Positions 1 through 7,186 of a stretch of 23,592 nucleotides of DNA are shown in pieces. The notes beneath the pieces were generated by a model. It had not been told where the DNA came from and ran no database searches. It was given only the letters and a program-made list of their open reading frames with translations. The translations under genes were made by a program, and so were the position numbers. Source of the DNA: DATAXP01 sp036272935 (lineage in GTDB: Bacteria; Planctomycetota; Planctomycetia; Pirellulales; PNKZ01); assembly GCA_036272935.1 (NCBI GenBank), contig DATAXP010000111.1, forward strand, positions 1-23,592, written 5' to 3'. The first letter of the stretch is position 1, and the number at the start of each line of letters is the position of its first letter.

Positions 1-174
1 CTGCCTCACGATGGTCTACAAGCTCATGGAGTCCGCAGCCAAACATTGGCGACTCTTGAACGGCTCGAAGCTGCTGCCCGATGTCATCGCCGGAGTCCAA
101 TTCAACGACGGAATCAAACCACAAGTCGCCGCCGCCTGAAAACAATCGTCGTCCACAACATTTGACCATAACTC
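1..174 (+). mobile_element. Right end of an IS256-family insertion sequence
   Basis: Only the right end is visible. It consists of the transposase C-terminus (stop at 137-139) followed by about 35 bp of terminal sequence. The probable terminal inverted repeat, read inward from the end, begins gagttatggtcaaatgttgt (about 155-174). This resembles IS256-type termini ending in GAG and rich in GTCAA/TGTTGTG. The boundary at about 174 is supported by the reading frame of an unrelated IPT/TIG protein that becomes recognisable at 175 on the minus strand. The left end and target duplication lie outside the window. Confidence 0.72.
2..139 (+). CDS. IS256 (mutator-type) transposase, C-terminal fragment
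   Basis: The open frame enters from the left edge and gives 45 residues before TGA. It contains TMVYKLMESAAKHWRLLNG followed by a KLLPDVIAGVQFNDGI stretch. This matches the usual C-terminal tail of IS256 transposases, in which a helical TMVFKL..AA...W..L.G segment is followed by L..VI.GV.F.DGI. The catalytic DDE residues lie upstream of the window. The short C-terminal match is characteristic, but which member of the family this is cannot be told. The gene is incomplete only because the window starts inside it; nothing shows the element to be inactive. Confidence 0.8.
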   Translation, partial: CLTMVYKLMESAAKHWRLLNGSKLLPDVIAGVQFNDGIKPQVAAA

Positions 175-290
175 GCTTGCGCGCCGAACATGACGGTCGC
201 GCCGGGCTGGAACCCTTCGCCGTAAATCGTCACGGCGGTGCCGCCCGACATTGGACCCGACAACGGACTGACGCTGGTGATCGCCGGCAT
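175..290 (-). pseudogene. IPT/TIG-domain protein, 5' fragment cut by the IS
   Basis: On the minus strand, an ATG at 290-288 preceded by a strong ribosome site (AGGGGAGA) opens MPAITSVSPLSGPMSGGTAV, followed by TIYGEGFQPGATVMFGAQAS. This is a typical IPT/TIG immunoglobulin-like fold: P.I.SVSP..GP..GGT.VTI.G.GF..G..V.FG. Homology stops at about 175, exactly where the IS256-type terminus begins. The remaining frame down to 114 translates insertion sequence. An upstream in-frame start at 341 exists, but the 290 start has the better ribosome site. The fragment holds less than half a domain and is presumably non-functional. The rest of the gene would be on the far side of the element, outside the window. 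Confidence 0.7.
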
Positions 291-530
291 CTTCTCCCCT
301 TTGCTCTCAATTCCAAAACCGATCGCACGAAGCAATGACAACGGGGGCGGAGTTTACTGATTTCGCCGACGACCGAAAGAACGGAAGCAGGCCACTCGTC
401 GCAGATCACGCGCGGAGGATCACGAAAACACGACAGAGCCATAAAACGCGAAACGGCAGGGGAGACGCGACGCGAGCTTTGCTGCTTCGCGCTTTCTTTG
501 TTTTCGCGCTGTCGCGATTTTTCTCTCCTG

Positions 531-723
531 GCCTTCTTTCGCCGTGGAGTATGCGGCCGCGCAGCGGTAAGCTCTGGCGTCATGCACAGATTGCGGACTG
601 CGGAAGTCGCACGAGCGGTTCAGGCCAAAAAACGAGGCGAGTTTTTTGGCCTGGGCCCCTGGGGACCCTCAGGAACCAAACAATAAACTCGGCGAGTTTT
701 TTGGCCTGGGGCAAAGAAACTCG
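531..723 (+). repeat. Dispersed repeat, copy 1 (about 193 bp)
   Basis: This segment aligns over its whole length with the reverse complement of 15638-15831. Shared blocks include ttcgccgtggag, gtaagctctggcgtcat, caggccaaaaaac, ctggggacc and gcgagttttttggcctggg, in the same order. The differences are mainly substitutions with a few single-base length changes in C-runs, so a reading frame is not preserved. Inside it, caggccaaaaaac and gttttttggcctg can pair as a hairpin (about 621-649). It looks like a mobile or amplified non-coding repeat. Confidence 0.75.
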
Positions 724-743
724 GCGGCGAGGAAATGCCGGCA

Positions 744-842
744 GATCACGAAAACACGAAAGGATGAAACCACGAAAGCAAAGTGATGGTCGTCGCACAG
801 AATTGCCGTTTCGTGCTTCCAATCTTTCGTGCTTTCGTGATC
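744..842. repeat. Imperfect inverted repeat of cacgaaa type
   Basis: The left arm at 744-765 (gatcacgaaaacacgaaagg plus two bases) pairs with the right arm at 822-842 (atctttcgtgctttcgtgat plus one base). The arms differ by one mismatch and one length difference, and are separated by 56 bp. Related short motifs (cacgaaaacacga) recur at about 420-433. Nothing indicates a coding role. The arms could form a cruciform or an RNA hairpin in read-through transcripts. Confidence 0.55.
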
Positions 843-931
843 CTCCGCTTTGTAGCCCACCACCACCGGCGCGGTCGATCATCGCGACCTGAGGCTGTTT
901 CCAACCCGGAGGGCTTCTACAATCGAGACTC

Positions 932-1654
932 ATGAACCAACAGCAGCTAAGCGAGGTCGGGGTGGTGGGAGTGCTGTGTAGCGGCGGGCTCGATAGCGCG
1001 ATCCTGGTTGGGCATCTGCTCGCTGCCGGGAAGCACGTGCAGCCGTTCTACATCGAGTCGCAGCTCTACTGGCAGCGGGCAGAGCTACTGGCCCTGCGGC
1101 GATGGCTCGAGGCAATTCGATCGCCACGGTTGGCTGAGCTGGTGGTGCTCGATTTGCCGCTGGGCGATTTGTATCGCGGGCATTGGAGCGTCACCGGCCG
1201 GTCGGTTCCCGACGACCGGTCGCCGGATGAGGCGGTGTTCCTGCCGGGGCGCAACGCGCTGTTGATCGTGAAGGCTGCCCTGTGGTGCCAGCTCCATGCG
1301 ATCGGCGAGCTGGCGTTGGCCACGTTGGCCACCAATCCGTTCGGCGATTCGAGCGACGAGTTTTTCGGCGCGCTCGAACGGGCACTCAACCTCGGCGGGC
1401 CGGCGGCGCTACGGATTGTGCGACCGATGGGACACCTGACCAAGCAGCAGGTGATGCAACTGGGCCGCGCGATGCCGCTGGAGCGGACGTTCTCGTGCAT
1501 CGCCCCGGTGAATCTCGAACATTGCGGCCGCTGCAACAAATGCGCAGAGCGGCATGTTGCCTTCACCGCGGCAGGCATGCACGATCCGACCGTCTATGCG
1601 CACCCACTACGAGGCCCCGCGACGGTCGCGACCGATCGCTCACATTATCGATGA
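932..1654 (+). CDS. queC: QueC-like 7-cyano-7-deazaguanine (preQ0) synthase
   Basis: This PP-loop ATPase probably makes preQ0 from 7-carboxy-7-deazaguanine, ATP and ammonia, the last step of the deazaguanine pathway that starts with QueD and QueE. The 240-residue product has the P-loop SGGLDS at 17-22, the PGRNALL motif at 105-111 and a C-terminal zinc site made of C189, C198, C201 and C204 (CGRCNKC). It is somewhat divergent. The usual YPDCR segment is replaced by a region reading NPFGDSSDEFF at 135-145, and about 15 extra residues follow the zinc motif. The ATG at 932 lies about 18 bases after a GGAGGG, an unusually long spacing. The next gene, queD, begins 10 bases after the stop, so the two are very likely cotranscribed. 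A related preQ0-like substrate or subfamily function cannot be excluded. Confidence 0.82.
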   Translation: MNQQQLSEVGVVGVLCSGGLDSAILVGHLLAAGKHVQPFYIESQLYWQRAELLALRRWLEAIRSPRLAELVVLDLPLGDLYRGHWSVTGRSVPDDRSPDEAVFLPGRNALLIVKAALWCQLHAIGELALATLATNPFGDSSDEFFGALERALNLGGPAALRIVRPMGHLTKQQVMQLGRAMPLERTFSCIAPVNLEHCGRCNKCAERHVAFTAAGMHDPTVYAHPLRGPATVATDRSHYR

Positions 1655-1664
1655 AGAGATTGCA

Positions 1665-2066
1665 ATGTACCGTGTCTCCCGCGAAATCGATTTCTGTTAC
1701 GGCCATCGCCTGCTCAACTATGATGGCAAGTGCCGCTGGCTGCACGGACATAACGGCCGTGCGGTCGTCGTGCTCGAATCGGAAAAGCTTGACGCCCGTG
1801 GCATGGTGCTCGACTTTTCCGACGTGAAGCGGGTGGTGGCCGGCTGGATCGATGACAATCTCGATCACCGCATGCTGCTTCATCGCGACGACCCGGCCGT
1901 GCCGATGCTGAAACAGATGGGCGAGCCGCTGTACCTGCTCGACGTCAACCCGACGGCCGAGAGCATCGCTCGGCTGATCCACGAAGTTGCCGTCTCGCAC
2001 GGCTTCCCGGTGGTCGAGACGCACTTGTGGGAAACCCCGCGGTGCTACGCGACCTACCGGGGATGA
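1665..2066 (+). CDS. queD: 6-carboxy-5,6,7,8-tetrahydropterin synthase
   Basis: QueD converts dihydroneopterin triphosphate to 6-carboxytetrahydropterin, the first committed step towards preQ0 and queuosine. The 133-residue product shows the expected zinc histidines H14, H27 and H29, with the nucleophilic cysteine C23 in the motif CRWLHGH. The LDH at 66-68 and the conserved glutamate in LWETP (E123) are also present. The length is typical of the family. The start chosen is the ATG at 1665, six bases after GAAGAG. The frame stays open back to 1554, but that part overlaps the 3' end of queC and has no family similarity. Cotranscription with queC is likely. queE and folE are not in the window and would have to lie elsewhere. 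Confidence 0.9.
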   Translation: MYRVSREIDFCYGHRLLNYDGKCRWLHGHNGRAVVVLESEKLDARGMVLDFSDVKRVVAGWIDDNLDHRMLLHRDDPAVPMLKQMGEPLYLLDVNPTAESIARLIHEVAVSHGFPVVETHLWETPRCYATYRG

Positions 2067-2227
2067 GTGGTCGGCCAGCAGCGGCCAGCTATCAGCTTCT
2101 GCATCGCCGGCTGCTAGCGGACCGATTGTCGTACTTGCTCTAGTGTTACCGGTGCGTTTGTGTTACTTCCGATCTCATAGCGGGAGCGTGCGGGGCGCAG
2201 CTCCATGCAAAGCAAGGAGGGATTGCC

Positions 2228-2638
2228 ATGAGAGCTCGCATCCAATCGATCTGCATGGTCGGCGCGCTGGCGCTGACTGCGCTGCTGCTGGTCCATCGAC
2301 CGGCCGCGGCTGCGTGGGGATTTTCGTACAGCACCGGCGGCTACTATCCCGCGCCGTATCCGTATCCCGCGCCGTATCCGTATCCCGCTCCGTATCCGTA
2401 TCCCGCGCCGGGCTATGCTTATCCGCCGCCGGTTGTCGCAGCGCCGCCAGTTGCTGGCGCCGTAGTAGCGGCTCCCGGCGCAGTCGCAGCTCCCGCGATG
2501 GTTGCACCAGCACCGGTCTATGCGGCTCCGCCGCCGGCGTATTATCCTGCTCCGCCAGCGTCGTTCGGGGTGTTCTTCGGAGGACCGTGGGGCTTCGGAG
2601 GTTATCGACCTTACTATCACCACGGCCGACACTGGTAA
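2228..2638 (+). CDS. Small secreted Pro/Tyr/Ala-rich repeat protein
   Basis: The product is 136 residues long and of unknown function. Residues 1 to about 28 form a signal peptide: RAR at the N-terminus, a hydrophobic core ALALTALLLV, then an Ala-rich cleavage region. The mature part is low-complexity, with three to four YPAPYP repeats at residues 40-60, an Ala/Pro/Val-rich middle and an aromatic-Gly C-terminus ending in YYHHGRHW. There is no cysteine in the mature part and no catalytic motif. An AGGAGG at 2215-2220, seven bases before ATG, gives a very strong ribosome site, suggesting high expression. It could be an exported surface or matrix component, but that is only inference from composition. 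It lies 161 bp after queD and is probably a separate unit. Confidence 0.75.
   Translation: MRARIQSICMVGALALTALLLVHRPAAAAWGFSYSTGGYYPAPYPYPAPYPYPAPYPYPAPGYAYPPPVVAAPPVAGAVVAAPGAVAAPAMVAPAPVYAAPPPAYYPAPPASFGVFFGGPWGFGGYRPYYHHGRHW
2345..2412 (+). repeat. 18-bp tandem repeat encoding YPAPYP
   Basis: The unit tatcccgcgccgtatccg occurs three times in register (2345-2362, 2363-2380 and 2381-2398, the last with one substitution). A partial fourth unit follows. The repeat is in frame inside the secreted Pro/Tyr-rich protein, and the near-identity of the units suggests recent expansion by slippage. Confidence 0.9.
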
Positions 2639-2676
2639 GCCACGCTTCGACAGCGAGCGCCACTCACGTGGGGGAT

Positions 2677-2718
2677 AAAAAAACAGTCCGGCGACCCACA
2701 TTGGGTCATTCCGGACTG
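2677..2718 (-). terminator. Intrinsic terminator-like hairpin, minus-strand orientation
   Basis: The outer stem cagtccgg (2684-2691) pairs with ccggactg (2711-2718). An inner stem gaccca (2693-2698) pairs with tgggtc (2702-2707). On the plus strand seven A residues precede the hairpin (2677-2683), so a transcript of the minus strand would read hairpin then UUUUUUU, the classical intrinsic terminator. A plus-strand transcript would lack the U-tract, so this does not look like a terminator for the secreted protein gene at 2228-2638. No minus-strand gene is recognised upstream of it (2719-3016). Confidence 0.65.
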
Positions 2719-3082
2719 CGCCCTCCTGGGAATATCGAGCTGCCGCGCTCACGCGGGTTTGTTTGAAGGCTGGCGAGCCGTTGCAACCGTTAGATTTTAT
2801 CGGCATTGCCTTGGCTGTAAATCAGCCGAGCTTCAGCCGCGATTGATATTGTGTCTGCGCGGCAGGATGGCGACAGCATCGTCGCGCGATCAGTGCTACC
2901 GGCCGACGATCGTCGACCGCAGCCCCAAAACCGCACAACGGAAATGTCATGGCCAGATTTGCTCATCCAACTTTGCCGGTTAGGCCGATTTTACCGATCG
3001 CGTAACACTTCTGCTTGTGCAAGGCTATCGGTCGGCTGAAGAGCAGTCGTCCGGCATTCGCGTCCGAGAAAGGATTCTCGCC
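2719..3082. other. Intergenic leader without recognised gene
   Basis: The stretch lies between the hairpin and the exbB-like gene. Short open frames here (2759-2983 and 2851-3039) have no signal peptide, ribosome site or family features. It should hold the promoter of the exbB/exbD-like operon, but no convincing -35/-10 pair was identified. It may also encode a minus-strand transcript ending at the terminator-like hairpin. Confidence 0.4.
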
Positions 3083-4414
3083 GTGAGCAAGATCACGCAA
3101 ACGATCGCAGGCATTCTTCGCTCCTCGATCCTGTGGGGCGGCCTGGCGTCGTTCGGCTTCTATACGCTGATTCACACCGGTGTGATCGACGGACCGTTCT
3201 TCCAACGGTACTTCGCCGCCCACTGGACGCTGTACACCGAAACGACCCTGTTCTTCATCGGTGTGGCCGAACTGCTGCTCAAAGCGTTCGACCTGTCGGA
3301 TCAGCGCGCCCGGCTCAAGGCGCCGCTGCTGCCCGCCCCGGCAGAAGCCCCGGTGCCAGTGGCCGAGGCGTCGAAGCTGCTCGAAACACTCGACGCGCTC
3401 CCTGCGTCGCAACGTAGCAATTATCTGCCGCGCCGGCTGCACGAAGCGCTCGAGGGGATCGTGCGGCAGGCGTCGGCCGAGAAACTTGAAGACGACCTGA
3501 AGTACCTGTCGGAAGTCGATGCATCAAGGGCCCATAGCGGCTATGCGCTGATGCGCATCATCATCTGGGCGATCCCAATTCTCGGGTTCCTCGGGACGGT
3601 CATCGGCATCACGATCGCCATCGCCAGCCTCAATCCGCAGGCGCTCGAGTCGTCGCTGGGCGAGGTCACCGGCGGCTTGGGCATCGCGTTCGACACGACG
3701 GCCCTGGCGCTCACGTTGTCGATGACGCTGATGTTCGGCCAGTTCCTCGTCGATCGCTTCGAGCAACGGTTGCTGGGAGACGTCGATGCGAAAACGTTCG
3801 AAGCGCTCACCGGTCGGTTCGAGAGCAGCGGCACCAGTCGCGATCCGCAATTGGCCGCCATGCAGCGCATGTCGGAACTGGTGATGCTGCGTACCGAAGG
3901 CCTGGTGCAAAAGCAGGTCGAGCTGTGGCAGACGGCACTCGACGCCGCCCAGCAGCGCTGGTCGGAAGTAATGGCCAGCTCCGGCACCCTGCTCGAAGAA
4001 TCGCTGGCCAAGGCGCTCACGCGGCACGTCAAGGAACATGCCGATCGGCTGGTGGCCGCCGAGGACGCCGCCGCACAGCTCAATCGTCGCCAGTGGATGC
4101 GCCTGCACAAGGCCTTGCGCACGAACGTCGAACAGTCGACCGCGCAGCAAGGCGAGCTATCGCGGCAGACCGACATGCTGCTGCGCATCTCCGATGCTTC
4201 CAGCCACGTGACGAAGCTCGAGAAGTCATTGAACAGTAACCTGTCGGCGCTGGCCGGCGCCCAGCACTTCCAAGAGATGATGCTGAACTTGTCGGCCACA
4301 TTGACGCTGCTCAACGCGCGGCTCGGCCAGGTCACGCCGCTGGCGCCGCACATCGATTTGCACAGCGGACTATTGCGAGACGGCAAGGATAAGCCTGCAG
4401 GCAAGGTGGCATGA
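3083..4414 (+). CDS. MotA/TolQ/ExbB-family proton channel subunit
   Basis: This is an inner-membrane subunit of an ExbB/TolQ-like proton-driven motor. The 443-residue product has hydrophobic segments at about 15-33, 50-68, 157-182 and 197-225. The last two carry the family signature: LGFLGTVIGI at 167-176, then GEVTGGLGIAFDTTALAL at 193-210. Between the second and third segments lies a cytoplasmic helical region, as in ExbB/TolQ. After the last segment a long C-terminal part of about 215 residues is predicted helical or coiled-coil and is larger than in classical ExbB. The GTG at 3083 is preferred because AAAGGA lies eight bases upstream. An in-frame GTG at 3017 would add 22 polar residues. 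The stop overlaps the next start (ATGA at 4411-4414), so translation is coupled with the ExbD-like partner. The cargo is unknown. Confidence 0.85.
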   Translation: MSKITQTIAGILRSSILWGGLASFGFYTLIHTGVIDGPFFQRYFAAHWTLYTETTLFFIGVAELLLKAFDLSDQRARLKAPLLPAPAEAPVPVAEASKLLETLDALPASQRSNYLPRRLHEALEGIVRQASAEKLEDDLKYLSEVDASRAHSGYALMRIIIWAIPILGFLGTVIGITIAIASLNPQALESSLGEVTGGLGIAFDTTALALTLSMTLMFGQFLVDRFEQRLLGDVDAKTFEALTGRFESSGTSRDPQLAAMQRMSELVMLRTEGLVQKQVELWQTALDAAQQRWSEVMASSGTLLEESLAKALTRHVKEHADRLVAAEDAAAQLNRRQWMRLHKALRTNVEQSTAQQGELSRQTDMLLRISDASSHVTKLEKSLNSNLSALAGAQHFQEMMLNLSATLTLLNARLGQVTPLAPHIDLHSGLLRDGKDKPAGKVA

Positions 4415-7146
4415 AACGGCAGGCACCGCCGAAAACGAACGCCGGCATCGCGCTGTTCCCGTTCCTGGCCGTGCTGCTGTGCACGATGGGCGCGCTGCTG
4501 GTGCTGCTGGTGGCGATCGCCCGGCACGCGCGCGATGAGGCCATCGAGAACGCGCGCACCAGCGTTGACGTCGACAACGAAGTCGCCGCCAACAGCGAAG
4601 AGTGGCGCAAGAAGATCGCCGAACTCTCAGCCGCGCGCGATAAGGTGACCGCGAGGCTCGCCGAGCACCGGGGCGAGCTGAGCCACCTGGAAGAGCACAC
4701 GCGGCGCATCCGCGATGAGCTGGAACTGGCCAAGAAGGCCGCCGAGGATCTCGAGCGCGGCGGCAAGGCGGATGAAGAAACCCAGAAAAAGCTGCGCGAT
4801 CGTATCGACCACTACGATGAAGAAATCAAGGCGATGACCGCCGACGTCGAGGACGCTCGCCGGGTCGCGAAGGGTCGCAAGGACAGCTACGCGATCATCC
4901 CGTACGAAGGCCCGAATCAGACGCGCCGCCGGCCGATCTACATCGAGTGCCGCGCCGACGCCGTCGTCATGCAGCCCGAAGGGATCGTGTTCGACGAAGT
5001 CGATTTCATGGGTCCGCCGGGACCGTCGAATCCACTGTCGGCGTGCCTGCGCGCGGTGCGCGAGTTCCTGGTTCGCAACCACATGACCGGCAACGGTGAT
5101 GACGGTGAGCCGTATCCACTGCTGCTGGTGCGCCCCGACGGCATCCCGAGCTATTACATGGCCCGCAACGCGATGAACGGCTGGGGCTCGGACTTTGGCT
5201 ACGAACTAATCGAGCAGGAATGGAAGCTTAAGTTCTCGCCGGCCAACATGGCCTTGGCTGCCGAGGCGGGCCGCGCGGTCGAGGAAGCGCGGCGACGCCA
5301 GGAAATGATCGTCGAAGCGGCGCCGAAGCTGATGAGCCCCGAAGATCGCTTGGCCTTCCAGCAGGCACTGCGCAACCGTTACACCGGAGGCGCCGGCGGT
5401 GGATCGGGCGGCGGATTCGGCAGCGGCATGAGCGCGGCGGCTCGCGGAGCCATGGGCGGCAACGGCACGAGCGGCCACGGCTCGCCGCGCGCGGCCGGTC
5501 GCGCCGGCACCCGCTACGCCAACTCCGACGAGCAGCGTGCCGCGGCCAGCGCCGCCGCCTTGGCACCGTACGCGAACATCAACGTTGCTGCCGGCGGCGA
5601 TGGCATTCCCGGAATCGGCTACGGCGGACCGGGCGGTCCGAACAACCCATCGCAGGTTCCCGGCGCCGGTAACGGCTCTGGCCCAGGTGGCACGAAAACC
5701 GCCGCCAACGGACCTCCGCCGGCGGGCGCAGGTGGCAAGGGTCCAGGCGGCAAGGGTCCAGGCGGCAAAGGTCCAGGCGGCAAGGGTCCAGGCGGTGCGG
5801 GGAGCGCATTCCCCACCGCGCCTGGTCCCAACGCTGGCCAGGTTGCCGCCCAGAATGCGACCGCGGGCTGGGGTGCCGGCGGCGGATGGGGTCCAGACGG
5901 CACGATGCCCGGCGGAGGTGTCGGACCAGGGATGATCACCGGCAACGGCAACGGTCCCGGCGGCGGCGCGGGACTTCAAGGGGGCAACGGTTCCGGCTCC
6001 GGGGGAGCGAACGGTGGCGCCGGCGCAAACGGCCAACCGGGCGCCAATCCGTATAACAACCTCGCACTCAACTCCGCCGGCGGCAGCGGCAACGGCCCAC
6101 CGGGACAAGGTGGCGACCTGGATAACGGCGGCAGTGGAGGAGCTGGGAAACCTGGAGCCGGTCCACCCGGACAAGGCTCCGGCGGCGGCGGGGGCGGCGG
6201 CACGGCTGGAGCAGGGGGCATGGCCGGTGGCGGTCCGATGGGCGGCGGCGGAGCGGGAGGTTCGCCTTCGATGGGCGCCGGCGGCGCCGGGCCGAGCCTA
6301 CCGGGACTCACGCCTTCGGCCGCGACAATGGGCGGTTCACCGTCGGGCGGCCAGTCGGGTTCGGCCAACGGCTCGGCAAGCGGTTCGGCAAGCGGTTCGG
6401 CAAGCGGTTCGGCAGGCAGCAATCAGACGGCCGGCGCACCCGGCGGAAGCACCACCGGCTACGGAGCGCCCTCGGCCGACTCGGCAAGCGAACAGCCCAG
6501 CGATCCGCCCGCCACTTCGGTTTCGAGCCGACCAAGCAAGCCCCAAGCTCCGCGCAGTCCGTTCGAGACAGCCGGCAAAGCCTACGGCGATCAGCAGCGC
6601 CGTCCACCGGCCGGTGTCGCCGGCGGAGGCCAGTCGTCCGGGTCGACCAATCCGTCGGGCGGCCAAGCAGGCGGCTCGGCAAGCGCGTCGTCCAGCCCGC
6701 CCAGTTCGACAAGCGGCTTGCCGCAGCATCAGCGCGAACAGCTTGCCGAGCGCGCTCGCGGCAAGCGCCGCAACTGGGCACTGCCGCAAGACACGCACCA
6801 GGCGGTGCCGATCACGCGCCCGATCCAGGTCGACTGCTATGCCGATCGGCTGGTGATCGTCAGCGAACGCGGCGACCGGCAGAAGAACGCCACGATCATG
6901 ATTCCCGAACGCACGGCCGACGTTGTCGAGCCGCTGGTCGCCGGGGTGTGGGAACGGATCAATTCGTGGGGCATCGCCGGCACCGGCATGTACTGGCGGC
7001 CGGTGTTGATGGTAAACGTCGCTCCCGATGGCCGCGGCCGCTACGACGATCTTGAAGGGCTGCTGTACGGCAGCGGCCTCGACATGAAACAGAAAACACC
7101 ACTGACGGCCGTCGCGCCGCCTGCAACGAACAACCCGCCGCGATAA
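4411..7146 (+). CDS. Giant ExbD-like membrane protein with glycine-rich linker
   Basis: This 911-residue product starts like ExbD/TolR, with a short cytoplasmic tail and one transmembrane helix at 12-37 (ALFPFLAVLLCTMGALLVLL). A coiled coil follows at about 60-155. A first periplasmic alpha/beta domain at about 172-275 begins RRPIYIECRADAVVM and contains VRPDG at 240-244. A glycine/serine/proline-rich linker at about 325-770 includes four GGKGP and four GSAS-type repeats. A second domain at about 803-898 (RPIQVDCYADRLVI, later VAPDG) resembles the first. Classical ExbD is about 140 residues, so this is a hugely expanded relative. It overlaps the ExbB-like gene by four bases and precedes a second ExbD-like gene. 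An anchored, energised periplasmic effector is inferred. The long overlapping minus-strand frames are artefacts of biased GC codons. Confidence 0.8.
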   Translation: MKRQAPPKTNAGIALFPFLAVLLCTMGALLVLLVAIARHARDEAIENARTSVDVDNEVAANSEEWRKKIAELSAARDKVTARLAEHRGELSHLEEHTRRIRDELELAKKAAEDLERGGKADEETQKKLRDRIDHYDEEIKAMTADVEDARRVAKGRKDSYAIIPYEGPNQTRRRPIYIECRADAVVMQPEGIVFDEVDFMGPPGPSNPLSACLRAVREFLVRNHMTGNGDDGEPYPLLLVRPDGIPSYYMARNAMNGWGSDFGYELIEQEWKLKFSPANMALAAEAGRAVEEARRRQEMIVEAAPKLMSPEDRLAFQQALRNRYTGGAGGGSGGGFGSGMSAAARGAMGGNGTSGHGSPRAAGRAGTRYANSDEQRAAASAAALAPYANINVAAGGDGIPGIGYGGPGGPNNPSQVPGAGNGSGPGGTKTAANGPPPAGAGGKGPGGKGPGGKGPGGKGPGGAGSAFPTAPGPNAGQVAAQNATAGWGAGGGWGPDGTMPGGGVGPGMITGNGNGPGGGAGLQGGNGSGSGGANGGAGANGQPGANPYNNLALNSAGGSGNGPPGQGGDLDNGGSGGAGKPGAGPPGQGSGGGGGGGTAGAGGMAGGGPMGGGGAGGSPSMGAGGAGPSLPGLTPSAATMGGSPSGGQSGSANGSASGSASGSASGSAGSNQTAGAPGGSTTGYGAPSADSASEQPSDPPATSVSSRPSKPQAPRSPFETAGKAYGDQQRRPPAGVAGGGQSSGSTNPSGGQAGGSASASSSPPSSTSGLPQHQREQLAERARGKRRNWALPQDTHQAVPITRPIQVDCYADRLVIVSERGDRQKNATIMIPERTADVVEPLVAGVWERINSWGIAGTGMYWRPVLMVNVAPDGRGRYDDLEGLLYGSGLDMKQKTPLTAVAPPATNNPPR
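5731..5790 (+). repeat. 15-bp tandem repeat encoding GGKGP
   Basis: Four consecutive units of ggcggcaagggtcca lie in register (5731, 5746, 5761 and 5776). The first differs by ggt, and the third by aaa at its lysine codon. They are in frame within the linker of the giant ExbD-like protein and add regularly spaced lysines to an otherwise uncharged Gly-rich segment. Confidence 0.9.
6370..6417 (+). repeat. 12-bp tandem repeat encoding GSAS
   Basis: Four units of ggttcggcaagc run in register from 6370. The first begins ggc, and the last ends in ggc, giving GSAG. They sit in the serine-rich second half of the linker of the giant ExbD-like protein and probably arose by slippage. Confidence 0.9.
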
Positions 7147-7186
7147 CCGCGCCGCCCCGAAGCGACCTGACGGCCGCCGAACCGAC

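Larger units (their letters stand above)
341..931. other. Non-coding, repeat-rich intergenic region
   Basis: No frame here shows protein-family similarity or codon use like the neighbours. The stretch holds cacgaaaac/cacgaaagc-type short repeats (about 412-460 and 741-846) and one copy of a roughly 193-bp dispersed repeat (531-723). Open frames across it (for example 335-892 plus and 580-933 minus) are composed of these repeats. No promoter, riboswitch or RNA gene for the downstream queC-like gene could be recognised with confidence. Confidence 0.6.

Noticed and set aside
341..931. preQ1/preQ0 riboswitch upstream of queC
   Set aside because: No short pseudoknot-forming leader with an A-rich tail next to the start was found; the region is dominated by dispersed repeats.
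335..933. Long open frames on both strands (335-892 plus, 580-933 minus)
   Set aside because: They translate dispersed repeats and cacgaaa-type repeats. The related copy at 15638-15831 has length changes that break the frame, so no coding constraint is visible.
1554..1664. Upstream extension of the queD frame
   Set aside because: It overlaps the queC 3' end and lacks QueD similarity; the ATG at 1665 has a ribosome site and the normal family start.
2345..2412. CRISPR-like array
   Set aside because: The repeats are 18 bp, contiguous with no spacers, and encode YPAPYP in frame.
5206..6174. Minus-strand frame of 322 codons inside the giant ExbD-like gene
   Set aside because: It is the complement of glycine codons (GGN/GGC), giving Ala/Pro/Arg-rich low complexity, with no ribosome site or family features. 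The plus frame has clear domains.
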